A program made the position numbers and the translations under genes. Below, piece by piece: positions 9,814 through 18,072 of a stretch of 64,000 nucleotides of DNA (position 1 is the stretch's first letter; the number at the start of each line of letters is the position of its first letter). This stretch comes from Cohnella sp. OV330. Its GTDB lineage: Bacteria > Bacillota > Bacilli > Paenibacillales > Paenibacillaceae. The stretch lies in NCBI RefSeq assembly GCF_900112065.1, contig NZ_FOKE01000002.1:432513-496512 (forward strand), given 5' to 3'. Under the pieces are notes generated by a model. It saw only the letters and a list, made by a program, of their open reading frames with translations, searched no databases and was not told the DNA's origin.

Positions 9814-9977
9814 GACATTTCCTCCAATAAAAGAGAACTTATGTTCCTATTTTACCTATTGATTCCATTTCATGCAATATCAAATATTTCTCCTGCGTGA
9901 AAGGGATAGCCACTAGAATTGCGTAGAGTGCAATTTGATCGTTGGTCAGGGCGCCACTGCCAGTAATCTTGCAGCGC

Positions 9978-10167
9978 TAGTTCCAATGCCAGTGCCAGTA
10001 CCAATGCCAGTACCAATGCCAGTACCGTGCCAGTACCGTGCCAGTTCCGTGCCAGTACCGTGCCAGTTCCGTGCCAGTACCGTGCCAGTACCGTGCCAGT
10101 ACCGTGCCAGTTCCGTGCCAGTGCCACTGCCAGTGGCCACTGCCAGTGCTAGTGCCAATGCCAGTTC
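9978..10167. repeat. 11-12-bp tandem repeat tract (CCAGTACCGTG)
   Basis: About 190 bases built from CCAGTACCGTG / CCAGTTCCGTG (11 bp) with CCAGTACCAATG (12 bp) variants at the left and CCAGTG/CCACTG variants at the right. Because 11 is not a multiple of three, long open frames across it are unlikely to be genes. This fills most of the 9814-10257 gene-free gap between the transposase and the AraC regulator. Confidence 0.85.
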
Positions 10168-10184
10168 CCTGTGCGAAGGGGATA
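10168..10184 (-). repeat. Dispersed repeat, copy 2 (inverted)
   Basis: CCTGTGCGAAGGGGATA followed by CCGTTGTAATGG; its complement matches the copy at 8739 and is nearly identical to the copy at 38105. With the 8739 copy it brackets the transposase gene in opposite orientation. Confidence 0.6.
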
Positions 10185-10257
10185 CCGTTGTAATGGCAGA
10201 AAACGAACGTTTGTCCCGGCAGCGGACGTTTGCAGCATGCGTAAATAAAAAGGAGCC

Positions 10258-11043
10258 CTATCGGATTTCCGACGGGCTCTTGCCTGTGTATTGTTTGAAT
10301 TGGCGGCTGAAAAAGAAGATATCGCGGTACCCGAGCGCGTCGGCGACTTCGGTCACGTTCATTCCCGCGTGCAGGAGCAGATGCTGCGCCCGCTCGATCC
10401 GGGTGCGAATCATGTAGGTCTGAACCGAGGAGCCGATCAGTTCTTTGAATTTGACCGAGAAATACCTGGGCGACAGGCCCGCACGCGCTGCCAGATCGTC
10501 GACCCGGTGGGACTCGCCCGGATGCTGGCGGATATAGTTGGCGACCTCGTGGATGCTCTCGGTCAGTTGATTGCTCGCCTTGCGCTCGACGGGCTCCTCG
10601 AGGTCATTGCGCAGCAGGTGGATGATGAGCTGCTTAAGCACGAGCCTCGCTTCTTCCTCCGCAGCGAACGTCTGGACGAGGAAGAGCCGAACATACCTCG
10701 CCAGCATATGCTCGAACTCGAACGTATCCTGCAATATCCGGTACGGCTTCGGTACGAGCTTCACCGGCACGTTGACGTCGAAGTGAATGTAAGTGAGAAC
10801 GAGCGGCTTTTGCGGATTGTGCGTAGCGCTCGTATGATCTCCTGGCCTGAAAAGGAAGCAGCTTCCTTTTTCCACAGGATACGCCTGGCCGTTCAGGACG
10901 ACCTCGCCTTCTCCGCTCCATACGTAAAATAAATCGTAATTCGCGAGCGGCTTTTCTCGCTTCTGCCACTTCCAGCCGGGTTCGCATACGATCTTAGCCA
11001 GGTAAAGCTTGAGCTCGTAGGCTTCCGGCGACGCGTCAAGCAT
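10258..11043 (-). CDS. AraC-family transcriptional regulator
   Basis: 261 residues. The N-terminal half is a cupin-type sensing domain (YDLFYVWSGEGEV, FLFRPGDHTSA). The C-terminal half has two AraC helix-turn-helix motifs (DDLAARAGLSPRYFSVKFKE and VTEVADALGYRDIFFFSRQFK). The frame opens earlier, but GGAGGAG lies 8 bases before the ATG at 11043, and this ATG overlaps the stop of the MocR gene (8 bases shared), so translation is probably coupled. The ligand, probably a sugar or similar small molecule by family, cannot be told. Confidence 0.9.
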   Translation of the reverse strand: MLDASPEAYELKLYLAKIVCEPGWKWQKREKPLANYDLFYVWSGEGEVVLNGQAYPVEKGSCFLFRPGDHTSATHNPQKPLVLTYIHFDVNVPVKLVPKPYRILQDTFEFEHMLARYVRLFLVQTFAAEEEARLVLKQLIIHLLRNDLEEPVERKASNQLTESIHEVANYIRQHPGESHRVDDLAARAGLSPRYFSVKFKELIGSSVQTYMIRTRIERAQHLLLHAGMNVTEVADALGYRDIFFFSRQFKQYTGKSPSEIR

Positions 11044-12781
11044 CTCCCGCTCCTCCATTCCTTGCTGCGTACTTATGCACCGCAGACTCATATTGCCGGG
11101 GCTCTTCTGTAAGTCCCAGCCGTGCGGCCGTCTCGCGAACACGTCTCATTCCCGTAGCAATGCCATCCTCATCCAGGTGCGCAAAACCGAACAGGGCGGT
11201 CCGCTCATCCGGTCGCTGCGCTGCAGCATAAATCATACCGTCGCCCCAGCACGCACCCGCTTGCCTGCATGCAAGCGCAAATCGATCGTACCTTTCGGGC
11301 GAATCCGTCCAAGTCGCGAACAACAGCAATCCTGCGTCCGCGGGATGTACTTCGAACAGCGGCTCGAGCTTCGACAGCTCCTCGCGGAGCAACCCTTGCA
11401 GCCGATTAAAGATACGGCGGGTGCGGCGCAAATGGCGATCGTATTCACCCTGATTCATCCAGTCCGCCAGCGCGCGCTGCTCGGTCAGGCCTGCCGGATA
11501 AGGGTCATAAAGCTGCTTGGCCAGCAAAAACGGTTCGCGAAGCGCGGGAGGCAGCACCGCGTAACCGATTCGCACCTCCTGCCGCATCGCTCGCGAAAAC
11601 GAGCCGACGTAGACGACCCGCTCCTGCCGATCGAGCGACTTGAGGGGCTCGATCGGACGCCCCGACCATCGGAACTCGCTGTCATAGTCGTCCTCCACGA
11701 TCCAAGCCCCCCGCTTGGCTGCCCAGTCCAGCAGAGCCATCCGGCGTTCGTACGTGAGCACCGCGCCGGTAGGGAACTGCCGAGTCGGCGTCACGAACAG
11801 CAGCTCTGCCGGCCAATCGTCCGGCACGATGCCTTGACGGTCCACAGGCGCCGCAATCAGCGCGGCTCCGCTGGCGCGAATGGCGCGCTGCGTGCCGCTA
11901 TAGCAAGGGTCCTCCGCGACGGCCGATTTGCCCGGCTCGAGCAGAAGCTGCGCCAGCAGGGCGATCGCTTGCATCGAGCCGCCCGTCACGACGATGTCCT
12001 CCGCTTCGCATAGGATGCCGCGTTCGCGCCGCAGCCTTCCCGCGATCGCTCGGCGCAGCTCCGCGCTGCCCGCCGCGGCGCCGCCATCCTCCGCCGGAGC
12101 GGGACCGCGGCGCCGCCATTCTGCCGATACAGCGGCCTTCCAAGACATCCAAGGGAACCAGCGCTCTCCCATGCCGCGCGGTTTGAAGGAGATCGCTTCG
12201 AAAGGCTTGCTGTCGGAAACTGAATCGGCCGATAGGGAGGAAACTTTACCGGCCCCCTGCTGTAAGCTCGCAAGTTGCGCAGCGGCATTTGAAGTCGCTT
12301 CTTGATGCGTTCCTTGAAGCGGCGTTCGTTGCGCTTGCGTTCCTTCTGGCGAAGACACGTCTGACCGAACCTCCCTAACGAGCCGCAAGCCCCACCCCGA
12401 CAGTCCCAATGCCGATGAGCCCGATAATCCCGCCACCGGCTCATCATCTGCGCCATGCGTCTTTGCATGCGTCGGCGGTTCAGTCGCCGCGCCGTTGCCC
12501 CGGTTCCGGGCAGCCTCCGCGGGGCGCGCGTCTGCGCCGGCCACATAGGTCCCACGCCCGACGGATGCGCGCACGTAGCCCTCCGCGGCAAGCATCTCGT
12601 AAGCGATGCTGACGCTGCCGCGGGACAGTCCGTACGATTCGGCCAACGTCCGCGTCGAGGGCAGCTTGACGCCGGGCGGGAGCTTGCCGGCGACGATGCT
12701 GTCGCGAATTGCCTGATACAACGCGAGATGTTTGACGCCGCAAGCGGACAATCGCACGTCGTAGGGTACTTGAATACTCAT
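11036..12781 (-). CDS. MocR-type regulator (GntR wHTH + aminotransferase domain) lacking the PLP lysine
   Basis: 581 residues: GntR winged helix (about 10-75, LPSTRTLAESYGLSRGSVS), an unusually long low-complexity linker of about 110 residues, then a fold-type-I aminotransferase domain (VTPTRQFPTGA, IVEDDYDSEFRW). In GabR/PdxR the internal-aldimine lysine lies in SFSK; here the block reads GSFSRAMRQEVRIGY, with arginine (CGA) instead. The protein may therefore bind PLP non-covalently or not at all. The ATG at 12781 follows GTGGAG; an upstream TTG at 12805 is the alternative. Divergent from a PNPOx-like gene it probably regulates. Confidence 0.9.
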   Translation of the reverse strand: MSIQVPYDVRLSACGVKHLALYQAIRDSIVAGKLPPGVKLPSTRTLAESYGLSRGSVSIAYEMLAAEGYVRASVGRGTYVAGADARPAEAARNRGNGAATEPPTHAKTHGADDEPVAGLSGSSALGLSGWGLRLVREVRSDVSSPEGTQAQRTPLQGTHQEATSNAAAQLASLQQGAGKVSSLSADSVSDSKPFEAISFKPRGMGERWFPWMSWKAAVSAEWRRRGPAPAEDGGAAAGSAELRRAIAGRLRRERGILCEAEDIVVTGGSMQAIALLAQLLLEPGKSAVAEDPCYSGTQRAIRASGAALIAAPVDRQGIVPDDWPAELLFVTPTRQFPTGAVLTYERRMALLDWAAKRGAWIVEDDYDSEFRWSGRPIEPLKSLDRQERVVYVGSFSRAMRQEVRIGYAVLPPALREPFLLAKQLYDPYPAGLTEQRALADWMNQGEYDRHLRRTRRIFNRLQGLLREELSKLEPLFEVHPADAGLLLFATWTDSPERYDRFALACRQAGACWGDGMIYAAAQRPDERTALFGFAHLDEDGIATGMRRVRETAARLGLTEEPRQYESAVHKYAARNGGAGDA

Positions 12782-12808
12782 CGCCGCTCCACTTCCTCGT
12801 TTCAATGG

Positions 12809-12864
12809 ACCAATGATTTTAATGTAAATTGGATCTTTTGACTTGTCAATGTTGGACTTAGAAT
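12809..12864. promoter_or_regulatory. Divergent promoter/operator region between MocR and PNPOx-like genes
   Basis: An inverted repeat GACCAAT ... ATTGGATC spans 12809-12835, next to TTGACT (12838-12843) and TAGAAT (12859-12864), a plausible rightward -35/-10 pair with short 15-base spacing. The TTGGA/CCAAT motifs recur nearby, as expected for MocR sites. Confidence 0.45.
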
Positions 12865-12895
12865 AAAACTCACATCTTAAATGGAGGCGGCTGTC

Positions 12896-13510
12896 ATGCG
12901 CAGAAAAGAATTTGAAGTGGAAGACCGCGAAACTTGCGAAGCGTTTCTGAACGAGCGGGACGACGGGGTGTTAACCTTTATCGGCAGCGACGGCTGGCCG
13001 AAGGCAGTGCCGCTGAACTACGTGTACGCGGCGGGAAACGTCTATTTCCACGGGAGCAAAAAGGGAGAGAAAATGAACGGCATTGCGGAGGACAACCGGG
13101 CGGAATTCGTCGTCTACGAGGCGCATGCGTTCATTCCTTCCTATTATAGCGATCCGCTGATGGCCTGTCCGGCTACGCTTTACTTCCGCTCCGTCTGCAT
13201 CCGCGGCCGGGTCGAACAGGTCGAAGACGCCGAGGAGAAAGCGACTGCGCTCTCCGCGTTGATGGCCAAGCTCCAGCCGGAAGGCGGCCACCTGCCGATC
13301 GATGCGGGGCACCCGAAATACGCGGCCCAGCTTAAAGGCGTGGCCGTGCTCCGTCTTGACATCGAGGCGATGACGGGCAAGTTCAAGTTCGGACAAAACC
13401 TATCCGACAAAAAACGGAGCGAAGTCATCGTGGGCCTGGAAGAGAGAGGCCGTCCGGGGGATCCGCACACCGTCTCGTTCATGAAAGAATGGGCGCCGAA
13501 GCGAAATTAA
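12896..13510 (+). CDS. Pyridoxamine 5'-phosphate oxidase-like FMN-binding protein
   Basis: 204-residue split-barrel flavoprotein of the PNPOx-like superfamily (NimA/HugZ-like subgroup by size). It has the N-terminal segment FLNERDDGVLTFIGSDGWPKAVPLN and VYFHGSKKGEKMN, the usual flavin phosphate region. The ATG at 12896 has GGAGGC 9 bases upstream. The true substrate is unknown; members reduce nitroaromatics, bind haem or act in stress. Divergence from a MocR regulator suggests a link with vitamin B6 or amine metabolism, which is inference. Confidence 0.8.
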   Translation: MRRKEFEVEDRETCEAFLNERDDGVLTFIGSDGWPKAVPLNYVYAAGNVYFHGSKKGEKMNGIAEDNRAEFVVYEAHAFIPSYYSDPLMACPATLYFRSVCIRGRVEQVEDAEEKATALSALMAKLQPEGGHLPIDAGHPKYAAQLKGVAVLRLDIEAMTGKFKFGQNLSDKKRSEVIVGLEERGRPGDPHTVSFMKEWAPKRN

Positions 13511-13564
13511 ACTCATTACTCAAAATTCGCTCAAGGATTGTTCACCTTCCAGACCGACGCGCGG

Positions 13565-13626
13565 GTGACGCGTATGGTACGATCGTGTATAATAGCAACT
13601 GATGCCCTGCCTGAGAAATTTTCTCA
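13565..13626 (+). promoter_or_regulatory. Promoter and palindrome upstream of the aminotransferase gene
   Basis: GTGACG (13565-13570), 17 bases, TATAAT (13588-13593). Downstream at 13612-13626 is the perfect palindrome TGAGAAATTTTCTCA in the untranslated leader, placed as a repressor road-block would be. Confidence 0.6.
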
Positions 13627-13660
13627 CAAGGGAACTCGATCATGTGGAAGGATGACGGCA

Positions 13661-14974
13661 ATGAACCCCCTCGCGCAACAGCTCAACGACACCATCGCCA
13701 AGGAACAGCCTCGAATCGCGGAGATGCTCTCCGGACTCGGCAAGGCCATTTATTTTCCCAAGATAGGCATCCTGAGCCAATCTGCCGAAGCGAAGCAAAA
13801 AGCGAAAACGTATAACGCGACGATCGGTATCGCGACGGAGAACGGGCAGCCGATGCACCTGAAAATGATCCAAGACAAATTGTCCGCCTATAATCCGAAG
13901 GACATTTACGAATATGCGCCACCGGCCGGCAAGCCTGAGCTCCGTACCGCATGGCGCGAAAAGATGCTGAAGGAGAACCCTTCCCTCCAAGGCAAGACGT
14001 TCAGCATGCCCGTCGTCACGAACGCGCTGACGCACGGCCTGAGCATCGTCGCAGACCTGTTCGCCGACGCCGGAGACGCCGTCATCATCCCGGACAAAAA
14101 CTGGGAGAACTACGAGCTGACCTTCGGCATTCGCCGGGGCGCCGAGATCGTAGAATACCCGCTTTACGCCGAGGACGGCCTGTTCAACGCGCAAGGCCTG
14201 CGCGAGGCGCTGCTCTCCCGCAAAGCGCAGGGCAAAGCGATCGTGCTGCTCAACTTCCCGAACAACCCGACCGGCTATACGCCGAGCCGCGAGGAAGGCG
14301 CCGCGATCGTCGCCGCCATTAAAGACGCCGCCGAAGCAGGCATCAACGTCGTCGCGGTGACCGACGACGCGTACTTCGCGCTTTTCTTCGAAAACTCGCT
14401 GCACGAGTCGCTCTTCGGCGCGCTATGCGGCTTGCACGAACGCGTACTGCCGGTCAAGATCGATGGCGCTACGAAGGAAGAATACGTCTGGGGCTTCCGC
14501 GTCGGATTCATTACCTACGGCGGAACTTCGGAAACCGCGCTCGCTGCCCTGGAACAGAAGACGCTAGGCATCATCCGCGCGACGATCTCGAGCGGGCCGC
14601 ATCCTTCGCAGACGTTCGTGCTGGACGCGCTCAAATCGCCCGAATTCGAAGCTCAAAAAGCCGAGAAGTACGCCATCATGAAAGGCCGCGCGAATAAGGT
14701 CAAGAGCCTGCTCGACAGCGGCAAATATGAAGGCGTTTGGAGTTATTACCCGTTCAACTCCGGCTACTTCATGTGCTTGCGGCTCGACGGGATCAGCGCT
14801 GAAGTCGTCCGCCAGCGCTTGCTCGACCGATACGAAGTCGGTACGATCGCGCTCGGCCAGCATGATCTGCGTGTCGCCTTTTCCTGTATTGAAGAGCCTT
14901 ACCTGGAGGATCTGTTCGACCGCATCTACGCAGCCGTGATCGAAGTTAGGGCCGAAGCCTCCGAGCAAGCATAG
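13661..14974 (+). CDS. Class I/II PLP-dependent aminotransferase
   Basis: 437-residue fold-type-I aminotransferase. Visible features: the NFPNNPTGYTP block that contacts the cofactor, the DDAYFALFF stretch with the pyridine-ring aspartate, and ATKEEYVWGFRVGF, where the lysine is the likely Schiff base residue. The frame is open from 13538, but the ATG at 13661 (GGAAGG 9 bases upstream) gives the N-terminus MNPLAQQLN common to this family. Substrate specificity is not clear; alanine/aspartate or branched-chain type are possible. It has its own promoter and terminator. Confidence 0.85.
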   Translation: MNPLAQQLNDTIAKEQPRIAEMLSGLGKAIYFPKIGILSQSAEAKQKAKTYNATIGIATENGQPMHLKMIQDKLSAYNPKDIYEYAPPAGKPELRTAWREKMLKENPSLQGKTFSMPVVTNALTHGLSIVADLFADAGDAVIIPDKNWENYELTFGIRRGAEIVEYPLYAEDGLFNAQGLREALLSRKAQGKAIVLLNFPNNPTGYTPSREEGAAIVAAIKDAAEAGINVVAVTDDAYFALFFENSLHESLFGALCGLHERVLPVKIDGATKEEYVWGFRVGFITYGGTSETALAALEQKTLGIIRATISSGPHPSQTFVLDALKSPEFEAQKAEKYAIMKGRANKVKSLLDSGKYEGVWSYYPFNSGYFMCLRLDGISAEVVRQRLLDRYEVGTIALGQHDLRVAFSCIEEPYLEDLFDRIYAAVIEVRAEASEQA

Positions 14975-15005
14975 TTTCTATCGCAGCATGCAGCATCAAA
15001 AACCG

Positions 15006-15050
15006 AAGGCCTTGCTCCCGATCATCGTCCGATGACGGCGGCAAGGCCTT
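15006..15050. terminator. Terminator between aminotransferase and diguanylate cyclase
   Basis: AAGGCCTTGC pairs with GCAAGGCCTT around a 25-base loop, between two convergent genes. Confidence 0.7.
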
Positions 15051-15059
15051 TATTGTAAC

Positions 15060-16610
15060 TTATGCCCCGGCTCCGGCATACGCCTGCACGTACATGCTGT
15101 AACGATTGCGCCCCTGCTCCTTGGACTTGTACATCGCGACGTCCGCCGCGTGGAGCAGCGCGGTCGTATCGCTGCCGTGAGCCGGCCATTGAGCGATGCC
15201 GATGCTGACCGTCACGGGGGACTCCGGAGCGATCGCGCCGCGATGGCCCGTCAACCCGGCCAGCAAGTTTTCCGCCGTCGCCGCGGGTTCCCAGGTGCCG
15301 CCGACATCGGGGAGCACGACTGCGAATTCGTCGCCCCCTAATCTGAACAGCATCCCGCTCAAAGGGGTGCACTCCCTTAACTTAAACGCGATCTCGCGCA
15401 GGAGCGCGTCCCCGGCTTGATGGCCATGACGGTCGTTCACTGCTTTGAAGCGATCCAAATCGAGCAGCAGCAGCGCGCCTTCCGTGCCGTTCTGAAGTAG
15501 CGATGAGATCGTCTCCTGGAAATAGAGCCGGTTGCCTACCCCCGTCAACGCATCGTGATACGCTAAATACCAAATTTCCTCTTCCGCTTTTTTGCGGCCT
15601 GTCTCGTCTTGGAGCACGACGCAGTACATCCGCTCCCCCTCGGCCGTCACCTCGCTAAGATGAACGGTCATCCGCCGGGACACGCCGGCAATATCGATCA
15701 TCCCGACCTCCAGCATCGCCGAGCCGACCCCGCCGAGCGGCAGCCGCTCGCCCCGGTCAAGAAACATCGATACCGGCTTGCCGATCAGCTCCGCAGGCGG
15801 CAGGCCGAGCAGCAGCTTGACGACCGGGTTCGCCTCGCGGATCGATCCGTCCGCGTCCAGCAGAAGTACGCCGAACGGGGATAGCTCGAACAGCACTCTG
15901 TACTTTTCCATGACCGAGGGCATCAGACCATAGTACAAAATCGCCCTGCGTATGAAGAAAGCGAACAGCAACATGGCGTATAGTCCGATCAGATTCGCGT
16001 ACGCCGCCGAAAATCCGCTCAGTCCCGCCACCATCGCCGTCAATGTCACGACGGCACCGGCGAAGATGCCCAGGCCAGCCTGAATATGCTGCGAGCCGGT
16101 TGAATCGGCGGCGTTCCGGGCGGTTTTCCAACCGATCAGCCAAACCGCGGAAGCGTACAGCCAGACCGTAGCCGCCAAAATAATCGATCCTGCCCGCACG
16201 CCTTCCCCCGGATTCAGCGCCACCGTGTACTTCGCGTAAGCCCCGTATACATTCGGCTGGGATACGACCAGTACGATGAGAACGAAAGGCACGACCAACG
16301 CGATGTCCAAATAGCTCGCAGGAGGTTTCCCCGTCTGACCGCCAAGCTGGCGAACGAAAAGCATCATCAGGAAACCTAGCACGCATGTCGGAACGATCAA
16401 GAGCCCGTTGACGAGCTTCGCCGCATCCGCCTCGGGAAAAAACGAAGCCAGAAACGACGCGCCGAACTGCAGCGCCATCAATGCGAACAGAATCGAAGCC
16501 AAGCGGTTCAACCGGTGCAGCGGGTTGCGCAGGAAGACTTCGGCCGACAGCCAGCCGAGCATCGCGCCGGGGATGATGTGCAGGGCGAGGTTCGTTAAAA
16601 ATCCGCCCAT
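15060..16610 (-). CDS. Membrane diguanylate cyclase (7TM-like + PAS + GGDEF)
   Basis: 516 residues. The first ~210 hold about seven hydrophobic helices like the N-terminal sensor of some histidine kinases. A PAS domain follows (FELSPFGVLLLDADGSIREAN) and then a GGDEF domain with an intact LGGDEFAVVLPD signature (about residue 425). It therefore probably makes cyclic di-GMP. The segment preceding GGDEF (PLSGMLFRL) lacks the RxxD product-inhibition site. No EAL domain. Start supported by GGGAGG 8-9 bases before the ATG. Confidence 0.9.
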   Translation of the reverse strand: MGGFLTNLALHIIPGAMLGWLSAEVFLRNPLHRLNRLASILFALMALQFGASFLASFFPEADAAKLVNGLLIVPTCVLGFLMMLFVRQLGGQTGKPPASYLDIALVVPFVLIVLVVSQPNVYGAYAKYTVALNPGEGVRAGSIILAATVWLYASAVWLIGWKTARNAADSTGSQHIQAGLGIFAGAVVTLTAMVAGLSGFSAAYANLIGLYAMLLFAFFIRRAILYYGLMPSVMEKYRVLFELSPFGVLLLDADGSIREANPVVKLLLGLPPAELIGKPVSMFLDRGERLPLGGVGSAMLEVGMIDIAGVSRRMTVHLSEVTAEGERMYCVVLQDETGRKKAEEEIWYLAYHDALTGVGNRLYFQETISSLLQNGTEGALLLLDLDRFKAVNDRHGHQAGDALLREIAFKLRECTPLSGMLFRLGGDEFAVVLPDVGGTWEPAATAENLLAGLTGHRGAIAPESPVTVSIGIAQWPAHGSDTTALLHAADVAMYKSKEQGRNRYSMYVQAYAGAGA

Positions 16611-16803
16611 GGATCAGTCCTCCCAGTTATTGCTACTATTTTCAATCTGCAATCGTTTCGAACCGTATCCGGATTTGTTCGCGCATACATGTATAAACGG
16701 GCTTCGATGCGCCCTTTGAAGGAGATTAGATCCGGTAATTTGGTTACAAAGTACTATTCGATAGCAGGGTCTGTTTTCCTGCTTCCCATTTGTAAGTTCT
16801 ACG

Positions 16804-18072
16804 TTAAAGCTCCTCTTCTTCGTCTCTTGCGGCCAATCGCCTAGGCAGCAGCCAGCCGGTCCAGCCCAGCGCGAGGGCGAGCGCGATCAACCACCAGGTC
16901 GGCGCGGACGCGGCATGCGGCACCCAAGCGACCAGCCAGAGAAGCGCAGCAGCCGCGAGTCCCGCCGCTCGTACGACAGCGGACGCAGCCATGTTGCGAC
17001 CGTCCGGAGAGAGCGGAACGACGGAAGCATGCTCGGCAAAACGGATTCGCCCAAGCTCGGTGAGCTGCAAGCCGCCGACGACCATTCCGACGACGTATAC
17101 CATCACGTCGACGGCGGTTGAATGCGCGAACAGCGCGATGACCGCCATCAACGCGCACCAACGCCAGAAGGCGCCGAAAGCTTCGCCGCGCAGAAACGTT
17201 TTCGCATAAAGAAAATGCCAGGCGAATCGCCGGTCACGCGGTACCCGGTCCGCGATCCATGCTATCCAGGCGCGCGAGGCCGCCGGAGGCGCCTCGGTCG
17301 GAATGTCCACGAACCAGCCGAGGAAAGACAGCCAGCGACGACGCACGGCGCCTTCCTCCGCGATCAGGCGATCCCAGGGCAGCCGGTGGCGAGGCGTGAG
17401 CAGCGCCGCCGCCGACACGGCGGCCGCCGCAAGCAGCGCAAAGCCGGCCGCGAGCAGCAGCGGCTTGGTCAACAGCGCGGCCGCGGCGAGCAGGACGGCC
17501 GTCCAGCGGGCGAAGCGCAGCGCCAGCCGGGCGGTTGCCGACACGGCTCGGCGTTCTTGCCAGGCCGCATAGGTATTCCAGGCGGCAAACAGCGCGAGCG
17601 CTGCCGCCAGCGCAGCCCACGCGGCCGGTTGAGACGGAGCTGCGTCTGCCGTGACCGGAGCCAGGGCATAAAGCGGCGCAAAGACGACGAAGACGACCAG
17701 CGTGCGGATCGCACCGAACAAGGCCGATTTGCGCAGCGCCGGGAACAGATTCGCCGACAGGACGCCGGACTCCGCTGGCAGCAGGAATACTGTATCGGCC
17801 GGCTGGAGATAGCTCCGAAGCGGCGTATATATGGATGCGAAAAAAATCAAAGCGACGCCGACGACGTCCGCGGGCCACTCCGTCGGCATATCGGCCAGCA
17901 GGCCTGCGTAGCCCGCGAGCAGCGTAATGCCGATCGCGGCCAGCAGCATCGCAAAACCGCTCTGGGCCACGTATCGAAGATAAGGGAACATCTCGCGCCG
18001 GAAAGCCGACGCCCGCTCGCGTCGCCAATCCCCGAGCCCCCGGGGCTTTTCCTCATGAACCGGATCAGCCAC
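16804..18072 (-). CDS. ecsB: ABC transporter membrane protein EcsB
   Basis: 422-residue protein with about ten hydrophobic segments; it matches the EcsB family in length, in the DWRRERASAFRREMFPYLRY N-terminus and in the LPWDRLIAEE segment between membrane blocks. In Bacillus Ecs affects secretion, regulated proteolysis and competence through an unknown substrate. It overlaps the end of ecsA by 8 bases, so the two are translationally coupled. The sequence is very Ala-rich. Confidence 0.85.
   Translation of the reverse strand: MADPVHEEKPRGLGDWRRERASAFRREMFPYLRYVAQSGFAMLLAAIGITLLAGYAGLLADMPTEWPADVVGVALIFFASIYTPLRSYLQPADTVFLLPAESGVLSANLFPALRKSALFGAIRTLVVFVVFAPLYALAPVTADAAPSQPAAWAALAAALALFAAWNTYAAWQERRAVSATARLALRFARWTAVLLAAAALLTKPLLLAAGFALLAAAAVSAAALLTPRHRLPWDRLIAEEGAVRRRWLSFLGWFVDIPTEAPPAASRAWIAWIADRVPRDRRFAWHFLYAKTFLRGEAFGAFWRWCALMAVIALFAHSTAVDVMVYVVGMVVGGLQLTELGRIRFAEHASVVPLSPDGRNMAASAVVRAAGLAAAALLWLVAWVPHAASAPTWWLIALALALGWTGWLLPRRLAARDEEEEL

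Noticed and set aside
8840-9900. Terminal inverted repeats and target duplication of the IS1595-like element
   Set aside because: I could not find matching ends by eye, so no element boundaries are reported.
9870-10417. WHGTGTVLARN-type and VPVPMPVPCQ-type repeat ORFs
   Set aside because: Products of the 11-bp minisatellite, where frames shift with each unit; no start signals.
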